Positions 10,132-22,636 of a stretch of DNA of 64,000 nt are shown here, piece by piece (the stretch's first letter is position 1; each line of letters starts with the position of its first letter). Origin of the DNA: Solenopsis invicta (taxonomy: Eukaryota > Arthropoda > Insecta > Hymenoptera > Formicidae); assembly GCF_016802725.1 (NCBI RefSeq), contig NC_052670.1, positions 13,855,641 to 13,919,640 of the forward strand, written 5' to 3'. The translations under genes were made by a program, and so were the position numbers. Under the pieces are notes generated by a model. It was not told the origin of the DNA, searched no databases, and was given only the letters and a program-made list of their open reading frames with translations.

Positions 10132-13100
10132 TTAAATATGTTGCACTCCGTAGCATTCGCATGCTCTCCCACAAGCTCCATTTCGCGCAGATACGCATTT
10201 AAATAATCTGCAAATCTATTAAATCATTCCAAAACGTCGATGCAATCGAAAACGCACGTTGCTCGTACAAAATACAAAAATGCAACCACGCGTTTTTCAT
10301 GTGTTTCATCTCGGAGAAGTCAATGACGTCGCTGATATGAGTGGTGACGTCCATCTCTCTCACCCGTGGATATGTACGAAAGCGAGGGACGCACATTCGC
10401 ATAAATTCCTTTTATCCGATTAAAGGGAATTCTTGTGCATCCGGTGAATATATTTTACCGGATCAGCGAACCACCTTATTTACCGCGATTCTCTATTCAT
10501 AACTCATAAATAAGAATGAGGAAAAAAATCCGCGCGCAACGGTGAGCGCCTCGTTGTCGATATATAGGAAAGTGTATCGCGAGACGATACCTGCGACGGA
10601 GCAGCCGGCATAAATTTTGATGATCGTCGTCGCCGTGGAGTATCAAACCGATAGATTAGAAAAAAAAGTGCAACTGCGCGGGATACGTTCCGTGTTTTTG
10701 CCCACATCAAACGCGCTATCAAATCAGTTGCGAAATGAGATCCACACGCCGTAGAGGAGAGAAGGGGTGATCGAATATCATTTTGTTTCCTTAAAATAAA
10801 TATTAACGCGACATAAATTCTTAAATTATGAGCACTACTTTGTTAGTCATATAATTCTGGCGCTTTGTAAATAAAAGTTTATCGGACATATAGAGAGAAC
10901 AAATGTAATTTACTGAAGAGAGAAAAAAAAGGATGCGTTTGTGAGATAAAAGGGGGATCGTGGCATACTAACAACTAATGTCATGAAAGACAATTTTAAT
11001 TACAAAAAATTTCAAATTAATGATCCTTCGTAAATCTTATACATTAAGTGCCACAAAACGAGATTTTATGAACACTTTATGGACTAAAAAAACTTTTTAA
11101 AATAATTTCTTTGCTACTAGTAAGCATTATGCAGCTTTGAATTTTTAAAATTGCGAGATAATGCTCGTAATGCAAATGGCTCACAATTCTCTCCAGTACA
11201 TAATATAACTTTATATGTCGAATTAAGAGGCGCGGTCGCGTCTCGCGCCAAGTCAACGCGTAGCGAGCGAACCGCCTCTCTTTACAAGAGTCAGCGATTT
11301 TTCATACGTACATTACGTCGCATATTAAATTCAGTTAAATTATTTGAAAACCACATTCAAGGCTTTCAAATTAGACTAAAGTTAAAAAATTAATATCTAA
11401 TACACTTCTCAAAATTAGATAAAAAGTATGTGCGTCTGTAAACTCTTTGTTACCTGCAAAAGTAAAATTCTTTCAACTTTTTTAAACATGCAATGACCAG
11501 TAATCATTTTACAATGTCTGTAACGAAGTAATTTTAATGGTTGCTCTTTGGATTTAATGTGAATTATATGAAATATCATGGTATCTCCCCATCTCATCTC
11601 ATCTCTATTTTGCGACCCCGTTCTCTCCTCTAGTAATCGCCGGAAGATACGTTTTGGCGGACAATCGAAAATTTGGCTAATATTGACAAAATGCGCTTAC
11701 CCCACATTGCTGCCAACGAGTAATGTTTAAGTGTTAATCAAATCGCTGAGTGTTAATCAAACAGATTTCTAAACGGAAAATTAATGATACCTTTCTTATA
11801 TAGAACGAGTTCAAAATAATACACATATTTGATGCCTTTACAAGAAATTGAATTTAAAAAATTAAAAGGCATTGTATCATACAATATCTAAAAACAAAAT
11901 GAATTTTTAATTTAATTTCCTTTTATTATTATTTAATTAAAATACATATTAGCGAAATTTCCTCGCACGATAATAAAATCAAACAAATCATGAATTATAA
12001 TTAAATTTGTGTAATTATTGTCGCCAGTTATTATTTTCAATCTAACAGACTATTCCAGAATGTCAAAAGGTGGAAAGGACACAAACGATCCCGCGACATT
12101 TTCCCACATACGTTCATTGGTTTTGAAATGGCGCTAAAAGAATCTACCATATAAAGTGTAATATAGCAGAAATGAAACAATGCTGTAAATATTGCGAAAA
12201 TTTCTATATCGCGGACTTTTTTCGTAACTTAAAATATGACTTTCTGCAATGAAATTAAATAGCTAATTGCAAATTCCGATTTGTCGCTAATTGCTCGACA
12301 TTGTTCCAATATTAAAGCCAATTTTCAGCAACTACGCCACGAACGATAATTACCGTAAGACGTCGCTCGCCTCGTTAATATATCTCCGGGGCAAACGGGG
12401 AAACTTGGTCCCCGTAACGGATTCGCCTCGATGATCCCGCTTGCACGAGTTACCTGGACGCTCTTGCCGATGCGCGCGAGAGTTTTGGACCCGTAATTCG
12501 AACTAACGCGACGAACGAACGCGACATTTAAGCGCATTTGTGCAAAAGGTTAAGGGCGCACAATAGGTAAATCGTGCCGAGCGATAACGGAAACGCCTGC
12601 GACACGTTGTTTTCAGCCGTGCCGCTCGACAACACGTAACTAGAAACCGTGCGGGATCCAAACAGGTCCCGAGCGGATGCACAGCTGGAGAGGCTCATTG
12701 TATTCGCAGGCCGGAGTGAATGGCGCGACCGCACGCTCGCAGAACTAAGTTTTATGAGAATAGTGCTGCAGAAGTTTCATCGCGCGGTGCGGCACGTGTA
12801 CCCCTATTTATCAGCTTTCGCCTCCTGTAAATAGCATGATGCGCGCGCACACGCACATTCAAAAATCCTGCGTTCAAGACAGGATAACGCGTTAATGAGA
12901 ATATCAGCGTCAGCAGAAATCAGAATTCAGACCTTTTACCGTAATTAATTCCAATCGTAATTAATTTTGTCCTAAATTGGTTAAATCCAAAAGAAAAGTA
13001 CAGAATTGTCGCACGCAAACGCTTACCTTGCCTTTTTTTTTTTAGAAAAAAACCGATTACAACTGTCTACAATTGATTAATTTCTTCTTGAAATATTTTA

Positions 13101-13139
13101 AAAACAAAATTTAAAAAAAAATGCTTTTTCCCCGGAAAA
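10132..13139. other. Intronic or intergenic DNA, no gene recognised
   Basis: Mostly AT-rich. A GC-richer patch at about 12320-12760 has short overlapping frames on both strands without recognisable domains. A 13-base direct repeat (AGTGTTAATCAAA, unit spacing 19) lies at about 11728-11760. Confidence 0.5.
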
Positions 13140-13440
13140 AATTTTTTTATATATAATTATATATAATTATATGCCAAATATGTCCATGTATAAAAAAATT
13201 ATAATTATATATAATTATATGTAATTATGTATGGACATATATAACTTGAGACAAAATTTTTATAATTATATCTAATTATATGTATATAATTATATATAAT
13301 TATGTATGGACATAGTAACTCAAGAAAACAGTTTTTATATATAATTGTATATTTATTTATATATAATTATAAATTCATTTATATATAATTATATATTTAT
13401 ATATATTTATATATGGATATGTTTCATATATAATTATAAA
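13140..13440. repeat. AT-rich minisatellite
   Basis: Imperfect tandem units are built from TATAATTATATATAATTA, punctuated three times by a TATGGACATA-like segment (near 13180, 13230 and 13305) and once by TATGGATATG near 13414. This gives a higher-order period of roughly 75 bases. Confidence 0.8.
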
Positions 13441-14139
13441 AAAAACGTTTCTCGTATTATATCAATTTTGTTTAAGATTTAAGAGATAAAACGATTCAAA
13501 TCCGTGGAGGATGGGAGTATTTTAAAAAATATTAGATTTGTAAAAAATCTAAATACACATTTATAAATTTTATAAAAAGTCATAAAAGTCTTGTCTAAAA
13601 CATTTCTCTATATATACGCCGTTTCGTTTATAATTATTTAAAATCAAATATAAGCATTATCTCTGAAAGGTTAATTCATCCCTTGAATCTCAAATTGGGC
13701 TAGTATAAAAGAAATACCTGTTTTTTAAGTTTTTGTGTTCAACGACATATTTCAAGGAGAATCAAATCAGTTTCGGACAGTTCTAATTGGTCCCGTGTAA
13801 GCAAGATTTTATTACATATCTATCTTACACCAATTACGATTAATCCTACTCGTAACGTGCAACGTTTTTCGCTTTTTTTTTAACTATTAAAACGATCAAA
13901 CGATGTTGAGCTGTAACTATTAAAAAATTGAAAATGTCGAAAAATTGTATGTTTGTGCTAACAACGGAAGTTTATATTGTAAATGCTGTTATAGCTCGAT
14001 GTCGTCGGCCGTATAAACAAGATCTATCATATCTACACGATAGTGGGCGTATTTACGTATGTATCGTGTGTGTATTTATGCAAGCGTACAATAATAGTGC
14101 GGATCTTAGAGTAAAGAATAAGGTAAATCCAGTATAACG

Positions 14140-15060
14140 ATCCGAGCACCGATCGAACTGGACACCCCCGAGCAGAAAGCGCTATCACTACTAGTAGTAG
14201 ACTGTGTAGAGTAGACTTGACATTAGGAACTTGCAGTAGCAGACAGGCAGTACAGAAGACAGTAGTAGAGTTCGAAAAGTAGAGAGTGTGGAGTTTGTCG
14301 TGAACACAAACGCCGACTACAGACAAAACAAACAGCGTTGCATGTAGTAGTCATCGATGCTCATCGGCAAGACGGGGAAGCTGAACGAGAGCTTCTCCGA
14401 CCAAGTGGAACTACTTACGCAGTTAAAGTAGCGCCGATCAGTTGTGGACAGTGTAATCCGTTAGAGAAGAAAAATCGGAAGAGAAGATAGGAAGAGAAGA
14501 GTTAAATGAAGCGCAGCATAGAACAATGAATCGTTCGTTAAAAGTGTCGCTTTTTAGCTCACACAAGTCGTTCATACTTACTCTAATTGCGCTCTGCGGT
14601 TCCGACCGTTACAGTGAAACGAGGCATGAAACAGAAAAAGATCAGTGATTAATTAATTAACTGGACACAGACGTATACACAGGCTACACGCCGCACGACG
14701 GACGAACGATCAGAGACACACCGGATTCGTGACATCGGATCGGGGGTAAAAGGACAGCACCAACTTGGAGAGACAACACACAACATTAAAACGTCGTAAA
14801 AAAAACATCGCTTACAGTCTCAAATTAGAAACGAAGAGAGTCACAAAGAGGGGAAGAAAAATAATACGTGCACTGACACGATCAAGGACGGCTCTCAATG
14901 TGGAATCCGTGTTATAAGTCTTTCTTACAGACAATGCGATATACTGAGAAACGTCGTCGAGCAAACGCTCCAGCAAATTGTACTTAACGAAGCGATAATA
15001 TCTTCCAACGCCAACTAACCCGGGCACAAAGAAGTTTCAATACCCAGGACGCTCAGAGTT
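14140..15060 (+). other. Purine-rich stretch with two very small open frames
   Basis: The region is richer in GC and in AG than its surroundings and resembles an untranslated or non-coding RNA exon read on the plus strand. ATG at 14357 opens a 24-codon frame (MLIGKTGKLNESFSDQ...), stop at 14429-14431. ATG at 14526, preceded by AACA, opens a 40-codon frame to TGA at 14646-14648. It has a basic start and a hydrophobic run (SFILTLIALCG), weakly like a signal peptide. Neither matches a known family, and both could be chance. Confidence 0.18.
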
Positions 15061-16941
15061 AATTGCCGTCTCACTCGTTAAAACTAAGAACTTGGCAGAA
15101 AGAAAAGAATATCGCAATAATTTTATTAACGATTGCCAGCCGCGTATTTCCATCTTTATAACTAGCGCGATGTAAAAGAATTATTCTTCGTCTATATTGA
15201 AGGGATTGTCAATGGATAATCTGTAAATAATAGCGTCGACCATCGATAATAATTACATCAATTATTTCAGAATCCATTTTCATCATTCTGAGCCTTTCAG
15301 CTTAGGGAGTATAAAGTTTGATCAAACTTCTACGAGAGTGTGTATATATAACTTTGCACACACATTGTCCAAAAGTCAATGTGTAGAAGTCAATCAGAAA
15401 TTATCCAATTTGTAAGTAATAAACAATGACAATCAAGGGAAATCTCGTATTAATATCATTATTTACATTTATTAATGTGAAATTATTTACCTTTTTGGAC
15501 AGATAGCACTGTATTACGTAGATATTATTAATAAGTCTGTTATACCACTATTATTATTATATTATTATTGTGGATGATAATATCATTAATTTAGGATTTA
15601 TTTAAACCTCTTGAAATTTGAGTAAATTTAAGTATCTGTTATATTATACACCGCGCAACGTAACAGATAATAACGAATGGGCTAAACGCGTTTGAAAACG
15701 TACGTGTCATATCTTAAGTATGACCAAAGTTTTACCGACAAATTAAAAAAAATTTATGGGTTGTTCTGTGCTAATGTTTAAGTGTCATGTGTAAAATTTA
15801 AGCATATTTCTGTTATTGGTTTAAAAGTTATTCACTCTTGATACTTGTATAAAATCTAATGTACAATTGTATAGTACTTATTTGCAAATTTAATAAGGAT
15901 TAAATCAAATCTGTTACGTATATTAATAAAATTCTAATAAATATTTATTCAAAGGGGGGTTTGTTTGGATCTACTTACTTATTTGAAAGTTATTTACCTA
16001 AAATTGCAATAAAATCGGGCCATTTTTGCTGCAAAAACCATATAAATTTTTTGTTATTTTCTGATTTGCAGCTGGTTTCAGAACCAAAATTCGGGCAATC
16101 GTGGCCAAAATTTTTGTCATTGATTAGAAAAAAAAACTAAACCTAGAAAACAAGCCTTTAATTGTGAAATTTCATTAATTTTTAATCTCGTATCATGGTA
16201 CAACCGAAACATCCTTAAAAACAGAAGCTTTCTAATTTTCAACAAAAAAGAAATATGTAGTTTCTTAGATTTCATATATTATACATCCGTGTATTGATTA
16301 TGTAGGGGCATTAACTCGTTTCTTAGGGTACATCCTTTATGACCACAACCGCGGAACGCCTATCGATATTCAATAGCCACATTTGACTTCGCATTATTGC
16401 GGAATTATATCATGCGTATATGTATGTACCTGCGCACGTGTGTTTGTTAGGAATTCAGTAACTCTGAAACGAAAATAGATATACTGATAAATGAACAGCA
16501 CACTACGGGATATAATATGCGATCTCGCGGACGATACCGTGGAAGTTTTGATATTAAATCAGCCGCATACAGCAGCGGTTTCGCTCGATTCGCATTACAT
16601 ACGTTACTATATTAAAGATAGAGGTGCGCGCACATACGAGAAATCGATATATGCGCTGTATATAGTTCTATTTGTTTTAGCTAACAAATTTTCGGGATTA
16701 AGTATTTACGCAGTCATTTTTATCCAAATGTATCAACGCGACGCCACTGCCGGTTAGATATCTTCAAGTTTTAAATTTGTATAAAGGGATTTATAAAACC
16801 TGCGAAACGAATGGAGTTTCCGTCAAATATTTTGCAATATGAAATCACGCAACCTAAATCCGTAAGCTTCAATTATGAAACGTATGAAAAATAAGTATGT
16901 ACAAAAATATTCTTATTACATTTGAAAATCTATACACTAAG

Positions 16942-16943
<2 letters not shown>
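15061..16943. other. AT-rich DNA, no gene recognised
   Basis: An 88-codon plus-strand frame at 16491-16757 includes hydrophobic runs near its end but has no recognisable domain or splice context. Nothing else stands out. Confidence 0.4.

Positions 16944-16976
<33 letters not shown>
16944..16976. repeat. (AT)n microsatellite
   Basis: Uninterrupted AT dinucleotides, followed by a short degenerate tail (TGTATATAATGGTGTATATA). Confidence 0.95.
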
Positions 16977-16979
<3 letters not shown>

Positions 16980-17160
16980 GTATATAATGGTGTATATATA
17001 AAATATTGTAAACCAAGTATATTTATAGAAATATGGACACATAAATATAATATAATAAATCGATAATGATCATTAAACCATCAACAATACACTATTCTTT
17101 ATTTCTAAAAAAAATGTATCTTCTGACTTTTTTAAGTTTGACTGAATATTTAACTTTTCA

Positions 17161-17201
17161 TCAATCTGTAATATTAAGAACTTCTTAATATTACAGATTG
17201 A
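17161..17201. repeat. Perfect 20-bp palindrome with a 1-base centre
   Basis: The arm TCAATCTGTAATATTAAGAA (17161-17180) is followed by C and its exact reverse complement (17182-17201). It would form a near-uninterrupted cruciform or RNA hairpin. It may be a remnant of a palindromic transposon. Confidence 0.95.
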
Positions 17202-20200
17202 AGATACTAAGAAAGAAGGTTTCCCTAATCGATCCCTTCACGCTTATTCGCGTAGCAATCGTTACACGGTGAAACTTGTTGCGAGAAATTGTAGTACTGT
17301 TAACACAATAAAGTTTCGTTTTAATTATGGTTAATTCTGTTTTAGTATAAGCGATTTCCTGGAATGTTCTTTACATCTTAATGAAAAATTAAAACTAGTT
17401 ACATATTGTATTTTATTGATTGTTCCACAATTTTTTATTATTTTGTAGTACATAGATTAATTTCAATAAAAAAACAAAAAAAAACAAAAAAGATACTCGA
17501 TCAATAAAGAAAAGTACTTTGACTAAGCTTTAATTTTTAAATTGGGATTTCTTTTAATACAAAAAAGTAGCGTTTCTTTTGCGTACGTTTTTGTTTCATC
17601 TAGAATGTATTAAAAATGTTGCCATTCTGGTGTAAAGAAATTAAATGATATATTTGAGTAAGGTATAAAAATAAAACGAGTAAAAATAATAATGCACGAT
17701 CATCTCGTGTATGAAACGTTGAAGTGGTTCATATTGTTTCGTTAGATACCCCCAACATAGTGTTCAGGAATTAATAACGTTGCGTGTAGTACACTCACAC
17801 GTGTATTCTACAGGTTAATCGATAAAGTTACAAGTGGAGTACAATATAAGAACGAAAATGGCGCGCATACGCCGCCGCTCTTTTACCACACTCGATTTAA
17901 CTCGATGTAGAGAGCCGAGCAGCGCGAACACATCGTAAAACACACAAAAATGAATTAATTAAAAATGAATAATTAATTGGACGTACGCCGGCCGTTGCAG
18001 TTTCATAACTTATTAATTAGTGATATTTCACTTTTACAATTTTTATACCAAAATCTAGGATTATAATAGATTTATCGCGTTTAGTTTAATTGGGAAAAAA
18101 GTTGCAAATTAATTCTTGCTGAGAAATATCTCCGGAAAGCTATGTAAACCAAAATTATTCCAAAATTAATTAAGCTTAAATTATCGAGAGAAGTTAAAAC
18201 AGAAATTTTTGTGCGTTTGCAGACTCTCCATCGAGCTCTACATCAAGCATTTAAGTCGGGTAAAGTAATCTTAGAGAAATTTATCAAGTTGAAAATATTA
18301 AATCAACGGTGATATGAAGAGAATGTCGTAGAATAGAACTTTAATAAGATCATATCTAAAGGAAACTCAATCCCGTCATCTTATAAAAAAAAAACTTGAA
18401 AAATAAAAACATCGATAACAATATAACCGACATTTACAGTATTACCTCCATATAACTTATATCTTTTTTATATTAAAACTTTTTTTGTATTTTTAAATTA
18501 TATTAAATTTAATAAGCTAAATAAATTAGGTTTATTCTGTTTCGTATAAAATAGTTTTTAATGTACATAAGATTAAATTATAATAAATAATCACTTGACT
18601 TTTGATTCGTTATTTGATGCAATTTTGAATTGCCGATTTCGACTCGCCGTGTCATCTGTTCGTTATTCCCTAACGCGTTTCGACGACAATACGTGATTAA
18701 TTTAACCGCGTTATCATTTCGGTACGTGTGTATGTGTACCGGAATAAACGTGTGCAATCTATTACCTTAGAATTTTAGTTACATTGCCGCGAAAAACATG
18801 CTATTGTAAAAGCATTTTTCAAATATTTCCCATTGTAGGAAGGTAGAACGGGGAGACCGTAAATTTCGTCTTGTACTCGATCGTAAGGAAATAAATTTAA
18901 TTAAGTAAATGTGGATTATTCTGCAAGCTACAACCTCCTAACTTGAAATTGTAAAAGACGTGAACCTGATGAAGAAACGTATTTTCTAATTACGACATTT
19001 GCATCCTTTTAAAGCTTACAAATTCTCCCTGCAGTGTCCTCAATAAAACGAAGATATTTTATGTAACGAAAAAAAAAGCGAGATTACGTAGTAGAATAAG
19101 TCACAGGTGTTCTGTTTAAAAATCACACGGCTCTTTCTTGCCAACGACACTTTCACAAAATGTATGGCGTTATTACGATGCCGATCGTTTCAATAAATGA
19201 AAAATATTGTGTCAGCTGAGAGTGCAAATGGCGCGAATTTGCCAGTTTTCTCGCTCCTGTTTTGTATTAGGTCGGGAGCGTTATGACGCTTGGCAAAAGT
19301 GCGCAGAAATTGCTCCTGTCGTCGCAAAAAGGCACTGAAAATACTGGAAATGAGAGCGACGGTCTGCTATTTCGCGATGCTTCTCCGGGTGCCACGAGGG
19401 TGGTTCGGCTGCTCGCCTCGAATATTTTCAAATCGAGGACAGCCACCGAGAGATAGGTCCCGATGGATATTCCGAAATTCTGTTCGCGCCCGACGGGACG
19501 TCCTTGAGGGTCATCGATGTGTGGCAAACATTCTCACGCTGATACACCGCGCTCCTGTGGCCCTTAACCCTACCGTTGCATTTTTGCCACAGCTGTAAAA
19601 CTGTCACGTTGACGCGAAAAACGTGAAAGACGCTGAAAAGGCTTTTATGCATCTTTTCTGCGCGCGACACTATTTCGCCGTGTTTATGTCCAAGAAATCA
19701 TTTCGAGGCAAGGTCACGTTATGAAAGGCAAAACCGCCCGGCTATATGTACATACATGTTACTCGCCATGCCTTGTACTGAAAAGACTAACACTACGTTT
19801 AAAAAGCACACTGTATACCGAATGTTGCGTCTAAAATACTAATATCGTACCAACGAAAAAAATATAAATAAAAAAAGTGAAAAGCAACTTTTCCATCACA
19901 TCGATGCAAATGTATCGTTTAACAAAATAATTAAAATATTTTTATGATAAAACTTTAATAGCAATTTATAAACTTTTAGTAGTTATTAAACATTTTACTT
20001 TTAATCCTTGAGCACTCTGTTATTCTAAAATTTGCCTTTCATCTCGTATACCATAAGTCATGAAAGTTGGATGAAAAATTTAACGTAATTTAAGAAGAAA
20101 GGAATAATAAATTGTGTTTCTCTTTTCGTATAAAATGTCAATGTTGTACACTATAATTCATATAAAATTTTAGTCAGCATAAAAGGGATGAAATTGTAAG

Positions 20201-20442
20201 TGTCTCGCAATAATCTTAATTATTACTAATGCTTTTAATTGGAGCGCGCGTTGAAGACGTCTTCTTCTCCGGTTCCTCTACAAGTTCCTCTATTATCGCT
20301 GGCAACAAAGTATGTGTATTGCTCTGCATCGCGCTGTCTACCGTCGCCTGTCTCTAAATGTGCACTTATAGTCTCGGTAGCTGAATGCCGCTCGCTCATT
20401 CGGGGAAATACGAGTATTACACACGTGTAGACGGGATCTTAC
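17202..20442. other. AT-rich DNA with one GC-rich patch, no gene recognised
   Basis: The part at about 19200-19720 is GC-rich with overlapping frames on both strands that look like chance. GTGTCAGCTGAG at about 19210 matches 12 bases of the piggyBac TIR at 10118-10129, but no partner end or TTAA was found, so it is at most a fragment. Confidence 0.4.
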
Positions 20443-20507
20443 CTGGTAGTGTAGTATTCGAAGAAGGCAACGAGTATCTCCAACGATCTTGACACTGCGG
20501 CCCACAT
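20443..20507 (-). CDS. Syt7: Candidate first coding exon of Syt7
   Basis: On the minus strand an ATG at 20507-20505 (context AAAATTATG, in-frame TAG ten codons upstream) opens 21 codons. The frame ends at a strong donor, CCAG then GTAAGA (20442-20437). Two bases of an Arg codon remain, exactly what the linker exon at 7431 needs to continue. The peptide is MWAAVSRSLEILVAFFEYYT followed by T, with an amphipathic hydrophobic middle but no clear transmembrane helix. Canonical Syt7 has an N-terminal membrane span, so this would be an alternative N-terminus or a false positive. The phase match alone has a one-in-three chance. I did not recognise this peptide from a known protein. Confidence 0.4.
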
Positions 20508-21145
20508 AATTTTCACGTCCCGACGAATCTCAATCAGCTAATCTAATCTCACTAGAAGTTGCTAGTACTTTCATGGAAAATCCAGTCCGCTAACCTGACG
20601 ATATGAATTCAACGCGCATATTTCTAACAATTCTTGCATCTCTCTCGACGTTAATCTCCCCCTCCCTCTTCTCCCCATTAGCGATCATCGTTTTGTGCAA
20701 AATCGCAAAATTCGAAAGGAGGCAAAACGCGACGGGCGATCGACCGATCTCGCTTTATTATTTACTATGCACGCGGGTATAAATTTCATAGGAATATACA
20801 TATTTGATCTGTCCCCTGGAGTCCAAAGAGTGAATGTCGATTCCGAGATAAATTACACATGAGACGTGTTCTTTAAAAAAAAAAAAACTTCCGTTTTGTA
20901 TTAAATTCACATTTGCCGTGTAATCCAATTAGCGCGAAATTTGGCATTAGATGTTGTAATGCCGTTAATTTTTCAGTTTATAAGTGAGTTTAAATGAAGC
21001 GTCTTTGGCAAGGTTAAGTCTCAGAGAAGTGTGACAGAGATAAAAAAGTCATTTTCTTCAATTAACTTTATGTACTTCAGTTAATTTTCCTCCAAGAAAA
21101 TTTTATTACTCTCATTCTTCCCTTTTACCTCTAATTACAGAGATA
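20508..21145. promoter_or_regulatory. Possible upstream region of the candidate exon
   Basis: The sequence at 20580-20760 is CpG-containing and rich in C/T on the plus strand (G/A on the transcribed minus strand). It could be a 5' untranslated region or a promoter of a short Syt7 transcript. A TATAAA-like box near 20779 is on the plus strand, so it does not support this orientation. No firm initiation signal was seen. Confidence 0.15.
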
Positions 21146-21172
21146 TAACGGGCGAGTGCAAAAGTTCGTGCT

Positions 21173-22117
21173 TCATTTATTATTAAAACTCAAGCAGTAA
21201 TTTAGCATGTATAATTTTTTATTAATAAACGATGTAATCACCGTCGTTTCCTGCAATCTTTTTCCAGCGTTGTAGTTGCATACGGATGCCTCAATCATAA
21301 AACAACTTAGATTTTGCGTTGAAGAAGAAAGAAATATGATTTTCGACGGTTTCTCTAAAGTTTCAAATTTTTTTCCCATTCAAATTGTTTAGCAGCGATC
21401 AAAAAAAATAGTAATTTGATGATGCAATATTAAGAGAAAGTGTGAAAAGTGTGATGTAATAGTTTATTTTAGTTCCTTTAGTTTGCGCAAGATCTGTTTT
21501 GCAATGTATAGCGTTGTCGTGATGAAAAACGATTTCCTTACGATTGACCAGAATTGGATCGCTTCTCCCAGTAATCTATCTTTAAATTGTCTAATTTTTG
21601 ACAGTTCATCAGAATTAATCGTTTAACCAACGGGAAGCAGTTCGAAATAAATTATTAAATTTCTTTGCAATCTCATCAAACAGAAAGCATCATTTTCTCA
21701 GGAGGATGTAAAATTGGTTTTTGCCAATGGATTCTGCACGCTCATCCGCTGGTTCTCAAGTGCATTTGCGTTGAGCATTATTGTATAGGATTCATTTTTC
21801 ATCGCCAGTTACAAATCGATCCAAAAACGATTCTTTATTTACCCGACCAAACAAAGAAACAGCTGCAGAAACTCGATTCAATTTGTTCGCTCCGGTTAGC
21901 AAATGCGGCAGCCATGTATCAACCTTCAACGTGTATCCAATTATTTTTACATGCGGTCGATCTGTCAATGTTGAGTCCCTCAGCCATCTCTTGTATTGAA
22001 ATTCGTGAATTATTTTGCATTAAAGTGCGCACAATGTCGTCATCGTACCAGAAGATCGGCCAGAGCGTGGCTGGCTGTCAAGGTAGAATACCTCTAAATT
22101 TCGCAAACCATTTCTGA
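21173..22117 (-). pseudogene. mariner transposase, broken by stops and frameshifts
   Basis: Read on the minus strand, recognisable pieces come in order. RTLMQNNSRISIQEMAEGLN is the helix-turn-helix region. RFVTGDEK carries the first catalytic Asp, directly followed by TGA where Trp is usual. HHDN is near 21515-21525 (second Asp). IASSNYYFF follows, where the usual SPDxAPSDYHLF is altered and the third Asp reads Asn. NGKKFETLEK begins the C-terminal part. At least three stops and two frame changes make it non-functional. The N-terminal end is disrupted near the nested MITEs. Confidence 0.9.
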
Positions 22118-22207
22118 AAGGTTTGAATTAGCGCACAATCTTAATAAATACCTTAAACGTTTTTTTACGGCAGTTACTACTCAAATATCTACTGGATGTT
22201 TTTTCTA

Positions 22208-22359
22208 CACTGAGAAAAAGAATTTGTTACTGAATTTGCTAATTCAACAAATGCCCAGTATCTGTAACAAATATTTGTACATATAGTGACAACAAATGTT
22301 ACTTTGTTGTCACTATATCTACAAATTTTGTTAAATTAACAAAGTCTTTTCTCTCAGTG
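22208..22359. mobile_element. 152-bp palindromic MITE nested in mariner
   Basis: The ends CACTGAGAAAAAGAATTTGTT and its near complement AACAAAGTCTTTTCTCTCAGTG form one long foldback, with a central perfect stem (TATAGTGACAACAAA...). TA lies on both sides (22206-22207 and 22360-22361). The element is almost entirely self-complementary and has no coding capacity. Confidence 0.88.
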
Positions 22360-22363
22360 TATA

Positions 22364-22511
22364 CAGGGTAATTAGTAATGAATGTCCCCACTTTTTACCA
22401 TAAGAGCACGCATTTGTAATTTCTAATATAATAATATATTAAAAATACGTATCCGTCGGTAAATCATGCTTTTATGGTAAAAAGTGGGGACATTTATTAA
22501 TAATCGCCCTG
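22364..22511. mobile_element. 148-bp MITE (CAGGG ends) nested in mariner
   Basis: The left end CAGGGTAATTAGTAATGAATG runs into GTCCCCACTTTTTACCATAA. The right end is its inverted copy (TTATGGTAAAAAGTGGGGAC, then CATTTATTAATAATCGCCCTG). TA flanks both sides (22362-22363 and 22512-22513). The TIRs are about 40 bases with few mismatches. It sits directly against the preceding MITE, separated only by target bases. Confidence 0.88.
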
Positions 22512-22636
22512 TATGTATACTACGTTTACCTATAGGTATAATACGTACATATAACAACAACCAATGGCGCTAACATATAAATCTCCTAATGACATTTATT
22601 GGAATCGGGCACGAACTTTTGCCCTCACGCCCATTA

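Larger units (their letters stand above)
7432..20442 (-). other. Syt7: Predicted 13-kb Syt7 intron
   Basis: The span is defined by the acceptor at 7433-7432 and the putative donor GTAAGA at 20442-20437. It contains a piggyBac relic, an AT minisatellite, a purine-rich stretch at 14.1-15.1 kb and microsatellites. At 7990-8160 and 10510-10720 (minus strand) there are open stretches with protein-like composition but no convincing paired splice sites. Confidence 0.4.
21148..22634 (-). mobile_element. Degenerate mariner transposon with nested MITEs
   Basis: The terminal repeats match with two small indels: GGGCGAGTGCAAAAGTTCGTGC at the left and GCACGAACTTTTGCCCTCACGCCC at the right. Both ends are flanked by TA (21146-21147 and 22635-22636). 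The length (about 1.49 kb) includes about 300 bases of two later insertions, so the original was about 1.18 kb, near the 1.3 kb usual for mariner. The transposase relic runs on the minus strand. Confidence 0.93.

Noticed and set aside
19205..19580. Second piggyBac end (GTGTCAGCTGAG)
   Set aside because: Only 12 bases match, without TTAA or a partner inverted end.
21665..22117. 150-codon plus-strand open frame
   Set aside because: It is antisense to the mariner transposase relic on the minus strand.
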